Below are positions 51,855-62,919 of a stretch of 64,000 nt of DNA, in pieces. The translations under genes were made by a program, and so were the position numbers. Numbering within the stretch: the stretch's first letter is position 1; each line of letters begins with the position of its first letter. The DNA lies in contig NC_090996.1 of the NCBI RefSeq assembly GCF_041146395.1, positions 31,396,738 through 31,460,737 of the forward strand, given 5' to 3'. The notes beneath the pieces were generated by a model that had not been told where the DNA came from, did no database searches, and was given only the letters and a program-made list of their open reading frames with translations. This DNA is from Eulemur rufifrons. Taxonomy: Eukaryota; Chordata; Mammalia; Primates; Lemuridae.

Positions 51855-53125
51855 GAATCACCGAAATGGGAGGGGGGAGCTGGTCCAGGGATCACAATCC
51901 GTCACCTGTGCGGGGATGTGTCCTCACACACATGGGCCTCCCACCCGCTGCCGTCTCCAACTCATCCATGCAATGGAGGGAGGTCAGCATACTCACTAAG
52001 TGTCTAGCACAATGTCTTTCTCTCGTTCAGCCTCTACAGCCACACTCAACACCTTCACCTTGTCATCAGGGCCCGGTCACTGCCTTCCCTTCCCCTTCGC
52101 CCACTCACCCCAACCCGAACACGGGAGGAGAGGGCTGACACCCCTTTCTCCCTTCCTGAAGACAGGGGACTGCGAGCAATATGCACACAGTAGGTGCTTC
52201 ATGCTATTTTCAGTGAACTGAATTCTGGACATTAACATGATTCCTGCTCACTCACACTGTCTCCCAAATCGCGGCAGTTTTCCCACCAGCCTGAAAGAGC
52301 CTCCTTCCCAAAAGGTAGAAAGAGATGCTCTCGGCCTGGCAGGGTGAGCCTTGGGCAGTTAGACTAGTTCACCGCAGGGGCTGTGCCTGCCAGAGCCTGG
52401 AGACGGCAAAGACATTTTTAGTTCACGTGGACCCGAGGTGGGGTCTCGCACGGAGGGTGAAAGGACAATCTCCCACCACCAACAGAATAACAGGTGGAAT
52501 CAAGGAGAGAGAGCTACTTGACAATGAACAGTTGCTTCACTGGAATTATCAGGGATCATCATCTCTCGTTCCATCCAGGAATTACTAGAGAGCTTGGTCA
52601 GGGGAGGGAAGATGCTCCTCTGGCAGATCTTAAAAAATAAAATGAAATAAAGCTCTGGATGTGTCGATGTTCCCACATAAGAGTTGGCCAAACTGTAATT
52701 TGCTCATGGCCATGGGTTTTAATATTTTTTTTTTTTTAATGAGGGTTGAATTTTTAAAATTATAATAAAACACCAGGGTACTAAAATGAGTGCAAAGGAG
52801 CACCGGTTTCCTTCCCAAACTTGAGCAGAGGGAGTAAACCACACTGACTTCAACAGCAAGTGCCTCAAATAGTGAAGAAGTCTGTTGGTCAACTCGACGG
52901 AAACCTAGTTCAGCAGCCGCTAGCAGGAAGAAAGCAAAGTCCCTATAATTACAGGAAGGAGGGACAGAGGAGACACCAGTCACCTCTGGTGGGTGAGGGG
53001 CTCCCTGGGCAAGCGAGGACCACCTGGGCACAGGTGTGACCCAGGCCCAAGGCACCACTAACTAACTGCATCCTCCGGGCAGCAGGCAAACAGAATGCTC
53101 TTTGGGAGCTGGGAAGCACGGTGCG
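51855..53125. other. Unique intronic sequence
   Basis: GC-richer than average at 51860-52130. 52170-52215 may be an L2 tail (CACAGTAGGTGCTTCATGC). No exon was called. Confidence 0.4.
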
Positions 53126-53129
53126 TGAG

Positions 53130-53365
53130 CAATCGGAGAGCCGGCATTTGTACAGCGCTGCCTCTGCGGGATGCTCTGAACTAAGGCTTTACCTGCGTTA
53201 CCTCATCCATCTTGTAACAGGTAATTGTCACCTGTGCCTCAAGAGGTTGATATTGTTTTTATCCGTAGTGTGTGGCTCAGAAAGTTTAGTGACCTGCCCA
53301 AACTGACACAGCAAGTAAATGGAGAAGCTGGGATTTGAACCCAGGCAGTGAAGCATGGGGTCCGT
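53130..53365 (-). mobile_element. MIR SINE, antisense
   Basis: CTGCGTTACCTCATCCATC, GACCTGCCCAAACTGACACA and GGGATTTGAACCCAGGCAGT. Confidence 0.88.
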
Positions 53366-53734
53366 TCACTGGGCCTCCCTGCCTCTCTGCTCCCAGAGCT
53401 GTAGCCACAATCTTGCAGCAGGTTTGCAGTTGCTCCCTCTCCACCCGACATGCCATCTCAGGTCACCACCTGGGCTACAGCCCTGGAAGGGGCAGCATCG
53501 TGGACCATGTCACCCTTCACCGCCCATCCCAACAAGCTGGGCCAAAAAGGTTCTCTTCCTACAGGGTCTTTCTGCTCCACACAGCCCCATGTCCGTTCTT
53601 GAGTATTTCCTTTTCCAACATAAATACCCACATTCCCTTCAACTCTTCCTCAAACGACAAGGGTTGGATTTCTTTTCCTGTCCTTATCATTCTCTCTAGG
53701 ATAAAAGGGAGATGTGTTTAGAGTCACACAGGGA

Positions 53735-54310
53735 CGAAGCCAAGGTCTGGATCTGCCTCTTACTTGCTGGACCTCAAATATACCCATCATTCCCTGTACT
53801 GGGTATAACTATGCCCCACCCCCCAGATTCAGGTCCACCCAGAACCCCAAAATGTGGCCTTACTTGGAGATAGGGGCTTTGCAGACGCAATTACGGCAGG
53901 GACCACGATAAGCTCCTAGTGGATGAGGGTGTGCCCTAGATCCAGAGACGGCATCCACATAAGAAACAGAAAAGAACATACAGACATAGAGGAGACACCG
54001 TGGGACGGGACGACAAAGGTGGAGACTGGAGTGATGTGGCCACAAGCCAAGGAGCTCTGGGAGCCACCAGAAGTTGGAAGGAAGGAAGTCTGATGCTTCC
54101 CTAGAGCCTTTGGGGAGAGCACGGCCCTGCCGACATTTTTGTTTCAGACCTCTGGCGTCCAGAACCAGAGAGAATAAAGTTCTATTGTTTGTAAGCCACC
54201 TAGTTTGTGGGCATTTGTTACGGCAGCCCCAGGAGAATCCTCTTCCTATGCCTCATTTCCTCATCTGTAAAATGGGCATGAAAGTGCCTTCCCCACTGGA
54301 CAGGGGCACT
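53735..54310 (+). mobile_element. MIR split by an LTR
   Basis: MIR 5' part (GATCTGCCTCTTACTTGCTGG) and 3' part (CATTTCCTCATCTGTAAAAT) lie on either side of the LTR at 53795-54235 in the same orientation. Confidence 0.55.
53795..54235 (+). mobile_element. MLT1-like (MaLR) solitary LTR, sense
   Basis: AAAATGTGGCCTTACTTGGA, CACAAGCCAAGGAGCTCTGG, AGAGAATAAAGTTCTATTGT, TAAGCCACCTAGTTTGTGG. No internal genes. Confidence 0.7.
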
Positions 54311-55340
54311 CCAGTGCACACCATCCCCATCACTGGAGATTAACCCTGTCATGATCCACCTAGAAAAATACCATCAGGACAGACCTAAGCACACAGTTCA
54401 CTGGCACCGATCACATCCAGACCAGGGGTCAGGGACCTATCTACCATTATGATTCTTTGTCACCAATTTCTAATAATTTATTACTTTTCTGAATATCCGA
54501 TCATCCTCCACTTTGCCATTTATGGGTGTGGGACACATAAATGTCCAACAAGCGTGTCCTTTTCAACCCTCTGGCTGGAATTCACAGATCATGTGTCTCC
54601 CACATTTTCTAGATCTCCCATTCCAGGTAGAAAGAATGATGTTTGCCGGATCTGGGCTATTCTCAGTGAGTGGACTCGTGAATCAAATGCTCATTCTTTC
54701 CTCTCCCAGAAATTCACAAACCAGGCTTTGCATTGTCTTGCCCAGACCCACGTGCAGGATTCATGAGACATCACCAGCCCGTGTGGTTTATAGGGCCTGC
54801 CAGCCTCTTCCGTCTGGAAATTAGAGTGATACCTGATATTTTTCCATTTCAAATCTCATAGCCCTCTACTTTTTGCCACAAATTCTCAATGATATTTAAT
54901 GACTTTGTGTCCAAGTTGCTCTAATGCTTGGGGATATTAGTCTCAGTAAAATATCGATACTTACGTAGAGCTAACACTCTCTCAAGTGCAATTCACCAGT
55001 ACTGACTCCATCTCTCCTACCAAAGCCTATTCCATCCAGTCCGAAGATGATTTTTCTTCACAGAGAAGAGCAAAAGAAACTTAAGTTTCATTTACATACG
55101 TGATATATTGGCTTCTTCCATCAGCCCCAAACAGCCTGACAATTCCTTCTGGCTCTTTTTGATCAGATTTTATTGTTGTTGTTGTTGTTGTTTTTAGATT
55201 TTTACTTTTTGTTTTACCTTAGCATTAGTTCAAACTCTTAGTTAAGTGCATTTGGAGACTGGGTTCCAAACTGGGTTCCATACTGACGTGGTCACTTAAA
55301 CTCTCAATATTTTATGGATATGGCAACCAATGCTTAGATT
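54311..55340. other. Unique intronic sequence
   Basis: Contains (GTT)n at 55171-55191. Nothing else recognised. Confidence 0.45.
55171..55191. repeat. (GTT)n microsatellite
   Basis: Six to seven GTT units. Confidence 0.93.
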
Positions 55341-55440
55341 GCAAACTGTCCCATAACCACATAGCAGCATGGGAGAGCTGCGATTCCCACTCAGGCCTGA
55401 CCGACACTGGCCAATGCCAGCACCTTCTCTCGTGAGCTCT
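55340..55440 (-). mobile_element. Possible MIR 5' fragment, antisense
   Basis: GAGAGCTGCGATTCCCACTC followed by GGCCTGACCGACACTGG resembles the antisense MIR start weakly. Confidence 0.4.
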
Positions 55441-56045
55441 CTGCACGTTGCTTGCTTTGGTGATCTCAGACGTTTGGATGTTCCAAGTTTTCCATGTTCA
55501 CATCACCAAGCTCCACACGCCTATGAGATTCCCTAGGTCTATCAGGTCCCAGGATAATTCCCAGCTGGTTCAACATCTTCCAATACCCTCTGGAAATATG
55601 TCACAAATGAAAGTCACAAAGATATTTGGGTTGGATTTTTTTTAAGTGGGGGCTCCTTATTGTGACGGAATGAAGAGCCCATGATGATCAAGCATCAGTG
55701 AGAAAAAATCCATCCCATCTAACTCTGGCCCTGTGCTGAGGCAGAGCAATTTCACGGCAGTCCATTTATACTGAGTCAGACATGAACTGTGTGCCAATTT
55801 GATTAGAAAATGGCTTACACGTAGAGCAAGCCCTGTCTATTATGGGGAGAGCTGGACTAATGAATCTTGGAAATGGAAGAGTCTATCTATCCTTCTGCAA
55901 ATCTGTAAGCCAATTATTATATTGGGTCTTGACTTCCAATATTTCTGCAGGCTTCTAGGCAGTGAAACTGTGCCAAACAACAGGCAAATGAGAAACCGTG
56001 TTTCTTGGGGTTGAAACACTTTCTGTGCTGGAGAGTAAATAAAGC

Positions 56046-56163
56046 TTTCTTCCTTCCTTCCTCCCTTCTTGTATCCTTCCTTCCTTCTTTCCCTTCTTCC
56101 TTTCTTTCTTTTTCTTTTCTTTCTTTTTTGTTTTTCTTTTTTACAAAAAACAAAAAAAAAAAA
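56046..56163. repeat. (CTTC)n/(CTTT)n pyrimidine tract followed by A-rich arm
   Basis: About 95 bases of C/T, then CAAAAAACAAAA-type sequence that is complementary to the TTTTTTGTTTTT just before it. Confidence 0.93.
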
Positions 56164-56394
56164 CCCCAAAACATGCAATCTGTATGTTGCAGATACGAAG
56201 GAAAAGAAACCTATTCGTTTTCTCAGTAAAATCAAATAGTTTGACTGGAAACCTTCCTTGCCATGTCTTTTGAGAGTTGAATACTGAAAAATGGGCTTCA
56301 GGGATTAAAGTCCATGTGTGCTTATTCCCTGGTTGGGTATCTCTAAGTACATTAGTCTTGGTCAGAGGAGAATAAGACTGAGGCTAAGAGGAAC

Positions 56395-56612
56395 TACAGA
56401 GTGGCTTAGAGCAGAAGCCCTGGGGCCAGATTGCTTGCCTTTGAGTCCTGTCTCTGTCTGACCTTGAGCAAGTTACCTGACCAATCTGCACCTCTAACTA
56501 CCCCACTAGAAAAAAGGGGATGTTAATCGTACCTAAGTTACAGGTTTTTTATTAGGCATATGTGAGTTTATATCTAAAAACCACTTAAAAGCAGTTCCTG
56601 GCACAGAAACAG
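56395..56612 (+). mobile_element. MIR SINE, sense
   Basis: GCAGAAGCCCTGGGGCCAGA, ACCTTGAGCAAGTTACCTGA and AGCAGTTCCTGGCACAG. Confidence 0.92.
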
Positions 56613-56679
56613 AATTCTGTAATGCATCTTACATAAAATAGATGTAATTAACTTATCCAAATGGATGATTTAGCTTTCT

Positions 56680-56800
56680 ATTCATTTATTTATTAATTAA
56701 ACAAATATTTATGAGTGTCTACCATGTGCCAGGGAGTTAAGATGCAGCTCCTGCCTTCAGGAAACACTCGGTCTTGTGAGGAAGGTAGATTTTTGGTGCT
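56680..56800. mobile_element. L2-like fragment
   Basis: ACAAATATTTATGAGTGTC, TACCATGTGCCAGGGAG and CTGCCTTCAGGAAACACTC. Confidence 0.55.
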
Positions 56801-57155
56801 CTAAGGCATAAAAAGCATTTAGGAGAGAGACATTCAGGAAGGAGTGTCCCCTCTGCCACCAGACATCCTTGGCAAGTGTCCTGCTGTTCGCAGAGAACAG
56901 AGGAGCCTGTGGGCTGTGGCTGCAGGTCAGCTACACCCCCAGGAGCCATGACACCTGCTTCAGAGAAAACCGGGCGGCCAGGCTCCCTGCAGCCTCCCTG
57001 GGAGGCCGGTCCCTGTATTGCCAGGCAAGGCACACACACACCACTCTGTGCAAATCCTTCCCCTGCAACCCGGAGACACAGTAAGCAGATTTTAATGTCC
57101 AAATCAGCAGGTACCGCATGTAAACTTTCTCTAAATCTGATTTAAAGGTGGCACA

Positions 57156-57169
57156 GTGCCCTCTGGCAG
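57156..57169 (-). promoter_or_regulatory. Weak CTCF-like motif
   Basis: On the minus strand, CTGCCAGAGGGCAC matches the 14-base CTCF core with two mismatches, both in the left part. Confidence 0.25.
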
Positions 57170-57384
57170 CTGAAAGGTGAGTCCTAGGAAGCGGGGAGAA
57201 GGGAGAGCCCTGGGGGCTCCACAGGCCACTCTACCTGAGAGGTGCTGGGGGAGCATTTCTGCTCCATGTGTCAGCCGGCTCCGGCCCAGGGGAGCCAGGC
57301 GCTTCCTCTCTCCCTGCACCGCAGAAATGCCACAGCTGCCAGGAGAGGGAAGGGGAGAAGCTGGATGAGGCCGCTGTGAGATGT

Positions 57385-57428
57385 GTGTGTGAGAGAGAGA
57401 AAGAAAGCAAGAGAGAGACAAGGAGGAG
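57385..57428. repeat. TG then GA-rich simple repeat
   Basis: TGTGTGTGAGAGAGAGAAAG and following GA units. Confidence 0.85.
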
Positions 57429-57799
57429 AGGCACAGGTAGATGAAAGAAGAGGAAAAGAGAGTCTAAATATTCGGAAATACAAGTCTTGCCCCAAACAGT
57501 CCTTCCTCCATTTAATTCTGCAATGTTGAAAAGTCAAATTCCTTTGTAAGATCATTTTGTCACGGGCACCTAGGTTAAACCGTTAATTAAAACACATTAA
57601 GCACGGCCTGGCACCAATTAGCACACCTCAGAGTCTTGCAGGGGGAGGAAAGACGTCAGCCTCACAAGGGCGGCCTTCTGCCCCAGAAGGGATGGTCCTG
57701 ACATCCTTACAGGGGTCCCCAGAGGCTGGGTTTCAGGGAGACCCAACCCAGAGGGAGAGCTTCTTGCTGACACTTGCACTTTGAACTCTGGCCAAGGTC

Positions 57800-58290
57800 C
57801 TGCCACACCCCCAAGAGCTCCAGTCTGCGCACCTGCCCTGCAGCGGGGCTGGCTCCTTCTATCTCGCCCCTTTGTTCCTTCTACAGCTTGGGCTCATCCA
57901 AGCCCCAGTGCGCCCAGTCCCACTCTGAACCTGACTCTTTTTGCAAGCGAGGCTGGGGTTCCCCACAGGGGGCCAGGTGCCCCCGAAGGAAGGACGGATC
58001 CAGGGCTCTCTTTGCAAGCAGGTCCTTACTACTGGGTTCCCGAAGCCCAGGCTCCGGGCTGCTTCTGCTCCGGTTTGAATCCCTGCAGCGCCATCTGCTG
58101 GCCAACTCCTCTCAGCACAGAGGATCCCGACGCCCGGCGCCGCTGCCCGGCTGGGACGTCCTGGCTGACTCGGGAGGTCAAGCACCCCCCAGCACTGCCT
58201 ATGAGGAGGCGCCACCATCTATCCAAAACCTGCCCAGGGCATGCCCACAGCTCCTCAGCTGCGAGGCTGGGAAGCATGCAACTGCACATG
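57800..58290. promoter_or_regulatory. GC-rich, CpG-bearing unique block with a CTCF-type core
   Basis: GC-rich and CpG-retaining compared with its surroundings and free of recognised repeats. CpG density is highest at 58120-58160. Frames open across it (57774-58397 plus) resemble no protein. The embedded CTCF core supports a regulatory or insulator role. Confidence 0.4.
58088..58101 (-). promoter_or_regulatory. CTCF-type binding motif
   Basis: The minus strand reads CCAGCAGATGGCGC. This fits CCASYAGRKGGCRS at all 14 positions, which is the CTCF core consensus. It lies in a CpG-bearing unique block, not in a repeat. Confidence 0.65.
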
Positions 58291-58299
58291 TGAAGCCCT

Positions 58300-58412
58300 G
58301 GGATCTGGCTTCATCTCTGCTTTTTCCTCACTTTGTGGGCTCGAACGTCCTGATCCCTCTGAGCCTCAGTTTCCTCATCTATAAAGTGAAGAGTTGAGCA
58401 AGGTGACTTCTG
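58300..58412 (+). mobile_element. MIR fragment interrupted by L1
   Basis: CTCAGTTTCCTCATCTATAA is the MIR core. The continuation CTGAGGTCCCTTCCAGC appears after the L1 at about 58734. Confidence 0.65.
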
Positions 58413-58712
58413 TTTTTTTAATTTCAGACTATTACAGGGGTACAAATGTTTAGGTTACATAAATTCCCCTTGCCCTGAGTCAGAGCTGCAAGCGTGTCCA
58501 GCCCCCAAATAGTGCGCACCGCACCCATTAGGTGTGAATAGACCCATGCCCTCCTCCCCCTCCCACCTGCCAGACACCCGATGAATGTTATTACCATATG
58601 TGCACATAAGTGTTGATCAATTAGTAGCAATTTGATGGTGAGTACACGTGGTCCTTGTTTTTCCATTCTTGGGATACTTCACTTAGTAGAATGGGCTCTA
58701 GCTCCATCCGGG
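58413..58712 (-). mobile_element. 5'-truncated L1 3' end, antisense
   Basis: Same antisense 3'UTR as at 39100 (ACTATTACAGGGGTACAAAT) with a single copy of the 81-bp unit, then the very end of ORF2 (CATTCTTGGGATACTTCAC). It stops at GCTCCATCCGGGAT. Confidence 0.88.
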
Positions 58713-58749
58713 ATAAGACAAGAGGTGCTAGTTCTGAGGTCCCTTCCAG

Positions 58750-59035
58750 CTTTAGGTTTCTGTGAGCCACAGGACTCCCATCCAGACTAAAGACCAACAG
58801 GGGCCAGAAACACTTGCAGGGGATGGCTCTGAATTCAACCTTGAATCCACTGTCTGAAAAGCTTAACAACAAGGGCAAGAAGGAATGCTGTAGAATTTCT
58901 GCCCGGGGCTCCTCCACTCACACCTAACTGCCAGCAAGGAGCAGGAGGCCTCCCTGAACATCAAGCAATGGCGGTGGCAGCTGAGGGGCCACCCCGCCAT
59001 TGCCCCTTGCCATCAATCCCACACTTCCCGTTGTT
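58750..59035. other. Unique intronic sequence
   Basis: Nothing recognised. Confidence 0.45.
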
Positions 59036-59039
59036 TATG

Positions 59040-59560
59040 GAATGAAGAAGCATCTCCCACCACCTACAGAATTTTTTGCACGAGGGCTTATAATTATTGC
59101 CTATTATTAAAAAGTGCATGAGAGAGAAGCTATGGATTATAAATTCATGGTAGATTATGTTTTAATGTTCCCCAAACAGAATAATAATTGCTAAAACTGC
59201 TTTGGGTATCAAGCTTCATTGCACTGAACTGCACTCTAAGAATTATTATTTTTAAAAATCACTTACGGTACCAGGAGGGCATAATGTCACTGAACTGGGC
59301 CCTCCATGGCAATCTCTGTCGAAGCCACCATGCCACCGTGCACTAATGTCCGGGGCAGGATGCGAGTGTCAATGCTGTAAATTAAGGTGCAATTTGTAAA
59401 TGCTTCATTAATATTTATTAAATGATTATTATATGCTCTTATAATCTTTAATAAGATATTATAAAGCATGTCATTAAAATGCATTAAAAGCATATTCTTA
59501 GCAAGCCATGCCATAGCCCGCTGTTAGGAAATCCCTGGTTTTATGATCTTCTTCCTAAAG
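59040..59560. promoter_or_regulatory. CNE-like block, the strongest in the window
   Basis: Repeat-free, about 500 bases. It has dense homeodomain cores (TATAATTATTGCC, AATAATAATTGC, TTCATTAATATTTATTAAAT) alternating with a GC/CpG-bearing middle (CCATGCCACCGTGCAC). This mixed pattern is typical of long-range enhancers. Conservation was not tested. Confidence 0.42.
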
Positions 59561-60214
59561 CCTTTTCCAAGATATGATTATGATGAGGATATAGAGGCTT
59601 AAGTGGCTGTCTGATCAAAACATCCCCTAGGAGGGTGACAGATATTGCCCGCATGGGAATCAGAAGCAGTGAGCCTTCACTGTTGTCAATTCTCTGTCCA
59701 AATTCTGTCTTTGATCCTCCAGGAAACATCTTCAGTGACTACAAATACATTTCAACCTCTGGTTGATTAAAAATGTCAGCCTACTACACTGAGTTGAGAA
59801 GGACTCTGAGGCTCTATTTGAGCTAAGAGGAAAAGAACACAGTGATTGATAAGCGATGCCTTTTTTGTGCATTGTATATGCAAGTTTATACGCAAGGGCA
59901 AGTAACACTCAACTCTGATCTAAGACAAGGAAGATAACATAAGGTGTTACGCTGGAGGAACAACTATTATAAAGGCCATTATTTGGTTTCTATTTTTGTT
60001 ACATCATATCCACACATACATGAAAAAAAATGCATGAAAGAGGAAAGTATCTTCTAAAGAGTATGTATGGAAAGATGGATTGAGAATAGTTCTCCATTCT
60101 TTCAGCATCAAGAGGTCTTCCTTCTGTGGCCCAATAATCTCTCCTTCATTTCCTGAAAGTTGTTAGCTCCTTCCTTTGGTAGCCTCTCACTGCATGTTTT
60201 ATTTTCTTTGAACT

Positions 60215-60400
60215 AAGTGAGATCTTCCCTACCTCAGTGCCTTTGCACAGGCTGGGCACTTTGCTGAGGATTCTCTGACCTCTACTCTTTGAATGGTCTT
60301 TCCTTCTTATTTTTCAAGTCTCAGATTAAATGCTGCCTGCCTTCTGCAAGTGCCTTTCACAACCCACTCTGCCTCTACCCTGGCTGTATTTATCTAGTAA
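60215..60400 (+). mobile_element. L2 3' region, part 1
   Basis: CCTCAGTGCCTTTGCACAGG, CAAGTCTCAGATTAAATGC and AGTGCCTTTCACAACCCAC are L2 3'UTR words. Confidence 0.85.
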
Positions 60401-60404
60401 CAGA

Positions 60405-60622
60405 GAAGGAAGACTCAGGAATGAGACAGTAGGCTTCAGGCCCCAGTTCTGAAACTTTCTAACTGTGTAAACTTTGGAGCCAGTTATTCAAATTCTCTGT
60501 CCTTTGGCTTCCCAAATAGAGTTGATAAGAACAGTACTCATGGACACAATGAGCTAACATACAAAGAACATTAAGAAAGTGTTTGGAACATACTAAGTAC
60601 TTGGTAAACATCTGTTGCTCTC
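60405..60622 (+). mobile_element. MIR nested in L2, sense
   Basis: GACAGTAGGCTTCAGGCCCC ... AGTGTTTGGAACATACTAAG ... GGTAAACATCTGTTGCTC. It separates the two L2 parts. Confidence 0.75.
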
Positions 60623-60624
60623 AT

Positions 60625-60760
60625 TTTCCATCTTTAACTATTGTTTTTCTGCTTTCATCTGCTAGACGTCAGCTCTATGGGGGCAGGGGACCAATATAGC
60701 CAGAGCCTACTGTAGTGCCTAACTCATAATAGCTGTGTAATAAATATCAGCTATTTTTTT
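60625..60760 (+). mobile_element. L2 3' end, part 2
   Basis: GCTCTATGGGGGCAGGGGAC, CTACTGTAGTGCCTAACTC and TGTGTAATAAATATCAG complete the L2 end. Confidence 0.8.
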
Positions 60761-60890
60761 CTTTTTTAACCAGGGGCTTCCCTAGGGTTAAAATGAACAG
60801 AGCCTAGTTTCTGTCCTCGTAGAACATCTAGACTATAAGGAAGGAAAAGCAAGTATAAATTTCAATTCGACCTTATAAACTCAATGAGAG
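60760..60890. mobile_element. L2-like fragment
   Basis: AGCCTAGTTTCTGTCCTCG and AACATCTAGACTATAAGG. Confidence 0.4.
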
Positions 60891-60894
60891 AGGG

Positions 60895-61118
60895 GTGATG
60901 TGGAGGCTCAAGACATGCTCCGGTGTCAGCCAAACCTCACTTTGAATCCTGCCCCTACCATCTCTCTGAGAATATGGCCTTGGGCGAGTTATCCCATTTC
61001 CCTGGCTTCTGCTTCTCTTCAGAATGAGGCTAAGACTACCTACCTTCAAAAATTAGAAATGATATATTGAAAGGCTCTTCATGCATATCCGGTACATAGT
61101 AAGTGCTCAATAAATCAA
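60895..61118 (+). mobile_element. MIR SINE, sense
   Basis: TTTGAATCCTGCCCCTACCA, CCTTGGGCGAGTTATCCC and CATAGTAAGTGCTCAATAAA. Confidence 0.92.
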
Positions 61119-61129
61119 AACTGCTACTA

Positions 61130-61675
61130 TGATTTTATTTATGTACAAAAGGCTTGAGAAATACTATGATCAACACTTAATCCAGTCTGCAAATAAACGG
61201 AGGAAAATAGGCCTTGAATTGAAAGAATCTCACTCGGATGTGGCCACAGGATCCTGGAAGGTCTCTAGACCCCTCGGAAGGCGTCCTTGGTTTTCTGAGA
61301 ACACTCTGCCCTGCCACCAGCCTGTCCACGTCTTCAGGGAGGGTTCCCACTGGTACTCCGAGGGATCCTGCCAGCCTGAAGCTCGAGTTGGGTCACCTCT
61401 TGGAGCTCCTGGGCTGGGAATGGGGAAGCCTGTCCCCCTCCGGCAGCCAGGTCTGGGAGACCTGCAGCAGGTCCATTCTCACCTCCCCTCGCCTGATTGA
61501 AGTGGCAGGAGGGAGGCCTCGGGTCAGCAGCCACCTGCCTCCACCCAGGAACCCCTTCTTGTTCCCCACAAAAACACAAACCAGCCCCGGGGAGCTTTCT
61601 CGTAAATCCCAGCACTATGCTGGGGACAAAGCACGTTTCCCAGGCAGCCCCACACCCTCCTCTGCAAGCACCGGG
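61130..61675. other. Unique intronic sequence, GC-rich part at 61250-61660
   Basis: Open frames exist on both strands because of base composition. None resembles a known protein. Confidence 0.4.
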
Positions 61676-61679
61676 GATT

Positions 61680-61800
61680 TTTAAACCATCTGTGTTCGAA
61701 TCCCACTTCTGCCACTTTCTAGCTACCAGACTTGACTTAAATTATGATACCTGACCTCTTTTAAGCCTTTTTGTTTTCAATATAAAGGGTAATGTTAATG
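61680..61800 (+). mobile_element. MIR fragment, sense
   Basis: GTTCGAATCCCACTTCTGCC and following CTAGCTACCAGACTTGAC. Confidence 0.75.
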
Positions 61801-62834
61801 TAAAGGTAATTTTGATACACATATAACACAAAATGGCTCATTTACATTATATGTGTACTATATTACAAATACAGGTAGCACATGCCTGAAGCTGTCAAAC
61901 TATTTTTTTATTTTTTTTATTTTTTTTCCAAACTATTTTTTTAAATGGGCTATTATCACATTTGTCTTTTTTTAAACAAATATCAAGACTGTGCCATTTG
62001 ATCCACGCCATCTACTCACATGGCAAACCACAGCATGGCCCACAAGACTCCATCACGGGAAAGCAAAATGGACACACAGATTTAGACATTTGCTGTTAAC
62101 CAGCACGGCGATGTGGTCTTTTGTTTTGCTCTGGGATTCCGGGTGCTCCAGCCCCAGAAGGAAAGTCCCATATGCTAAAGGAACCTGAGTCAGGGGAAAA
62201 GGCAAGGGAGGAGAAGCGTTTAAGCTTCTCAGCCATATGCATTCATTTTATTTTCATTTTGTTCAGCCTGGTGCGTCCCTCCCCCACCCCTCCTCCCAGC
62301 ATGGGGGACGCTGCAAAGCTGGGTGGGCCTCTGGGAGGGCCGCCCACCGGAGCTGGCGGAGTGGCCTGGCCAGGCCCGTGTGGTCTTGGCAAAGGCCACT
62401 GTAGAGTGAACAGGGGCAACAGCTAAACCATGAGGACCCGGCTGGTAACCGAGAGAGCCAGGGGCCACGGCAACAGCTGTTGGGAAGGAAGAATTTACTG
62501 GGCATCTCACTGGGCTGCGAGAAGCTTCCCGCGCCCTTTCATCCTTCATTTATCCAGTAAATCTTATTCAGTTTTCACTAAAGCCTGGCACGGAGTGGGG
62601 CACTGGGGAACAGTGAGGACGTCAGCAGGGATAGAAAGACCTCAGGGAGCTTAGGGTTCGGGAGAGAAGGAAGTTTTCCTCCCCCTCCCCCCTTCCTTCT
62701 GTAGGACGGCGTCAGCGTCCTTTCCTTTCTACTCGTCCACTCTTCATGGTGCCATGTCTGGTCTCCTGCTGGCGTTGATAAAATACAGATATTTCCCTAG
62801 ATCACTTTATATTTTAGTTTCTTCTGCATAAAGC
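61801..62834. other. Unique intronic sequence
   Basis: T-rich patches at 61905-61930 and a GC-rich, CpG-bearing part at 62270-62480. No exon was called. Confidence 0.4.
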
Positions 62835-62915
62835 TTTTCTGTTGAAACTATTTTAGATTTACAGAGAGATACAAAGGAAGCACAGAGAGTCCCCGCGTGC
62901 CCTGTGCCTGGCCTG
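62835..62915 (-). mobile_element. L1M 3'UTR fragment, antisense
   Basis: TTTTAGATTTACAGAGAGAT and CACAGAGAGTCCCCGCGTG. Confidence 0.65.
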
Positions 62916-62919
62916 AGAG

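Noticed and set aside
57774..58397. 207-codon plus-strand open frame
   Set aside because: GC-rich composition makes long frames likely here. No domain, no splice or initiation context, and several overlapping frames are equally open.
48933..59108. 14-mer TATTGCCTATTATT shared by the blocks at 48933-48946 and 59095-59108
   Set aside because: In 64 kb of AT-rich DNA several shared 14-mers are expected by chance.
61238..61684. 148-codon plus-strand open frame
   Set aside because: Composition-driven low-complexity frame with no recognisable family.
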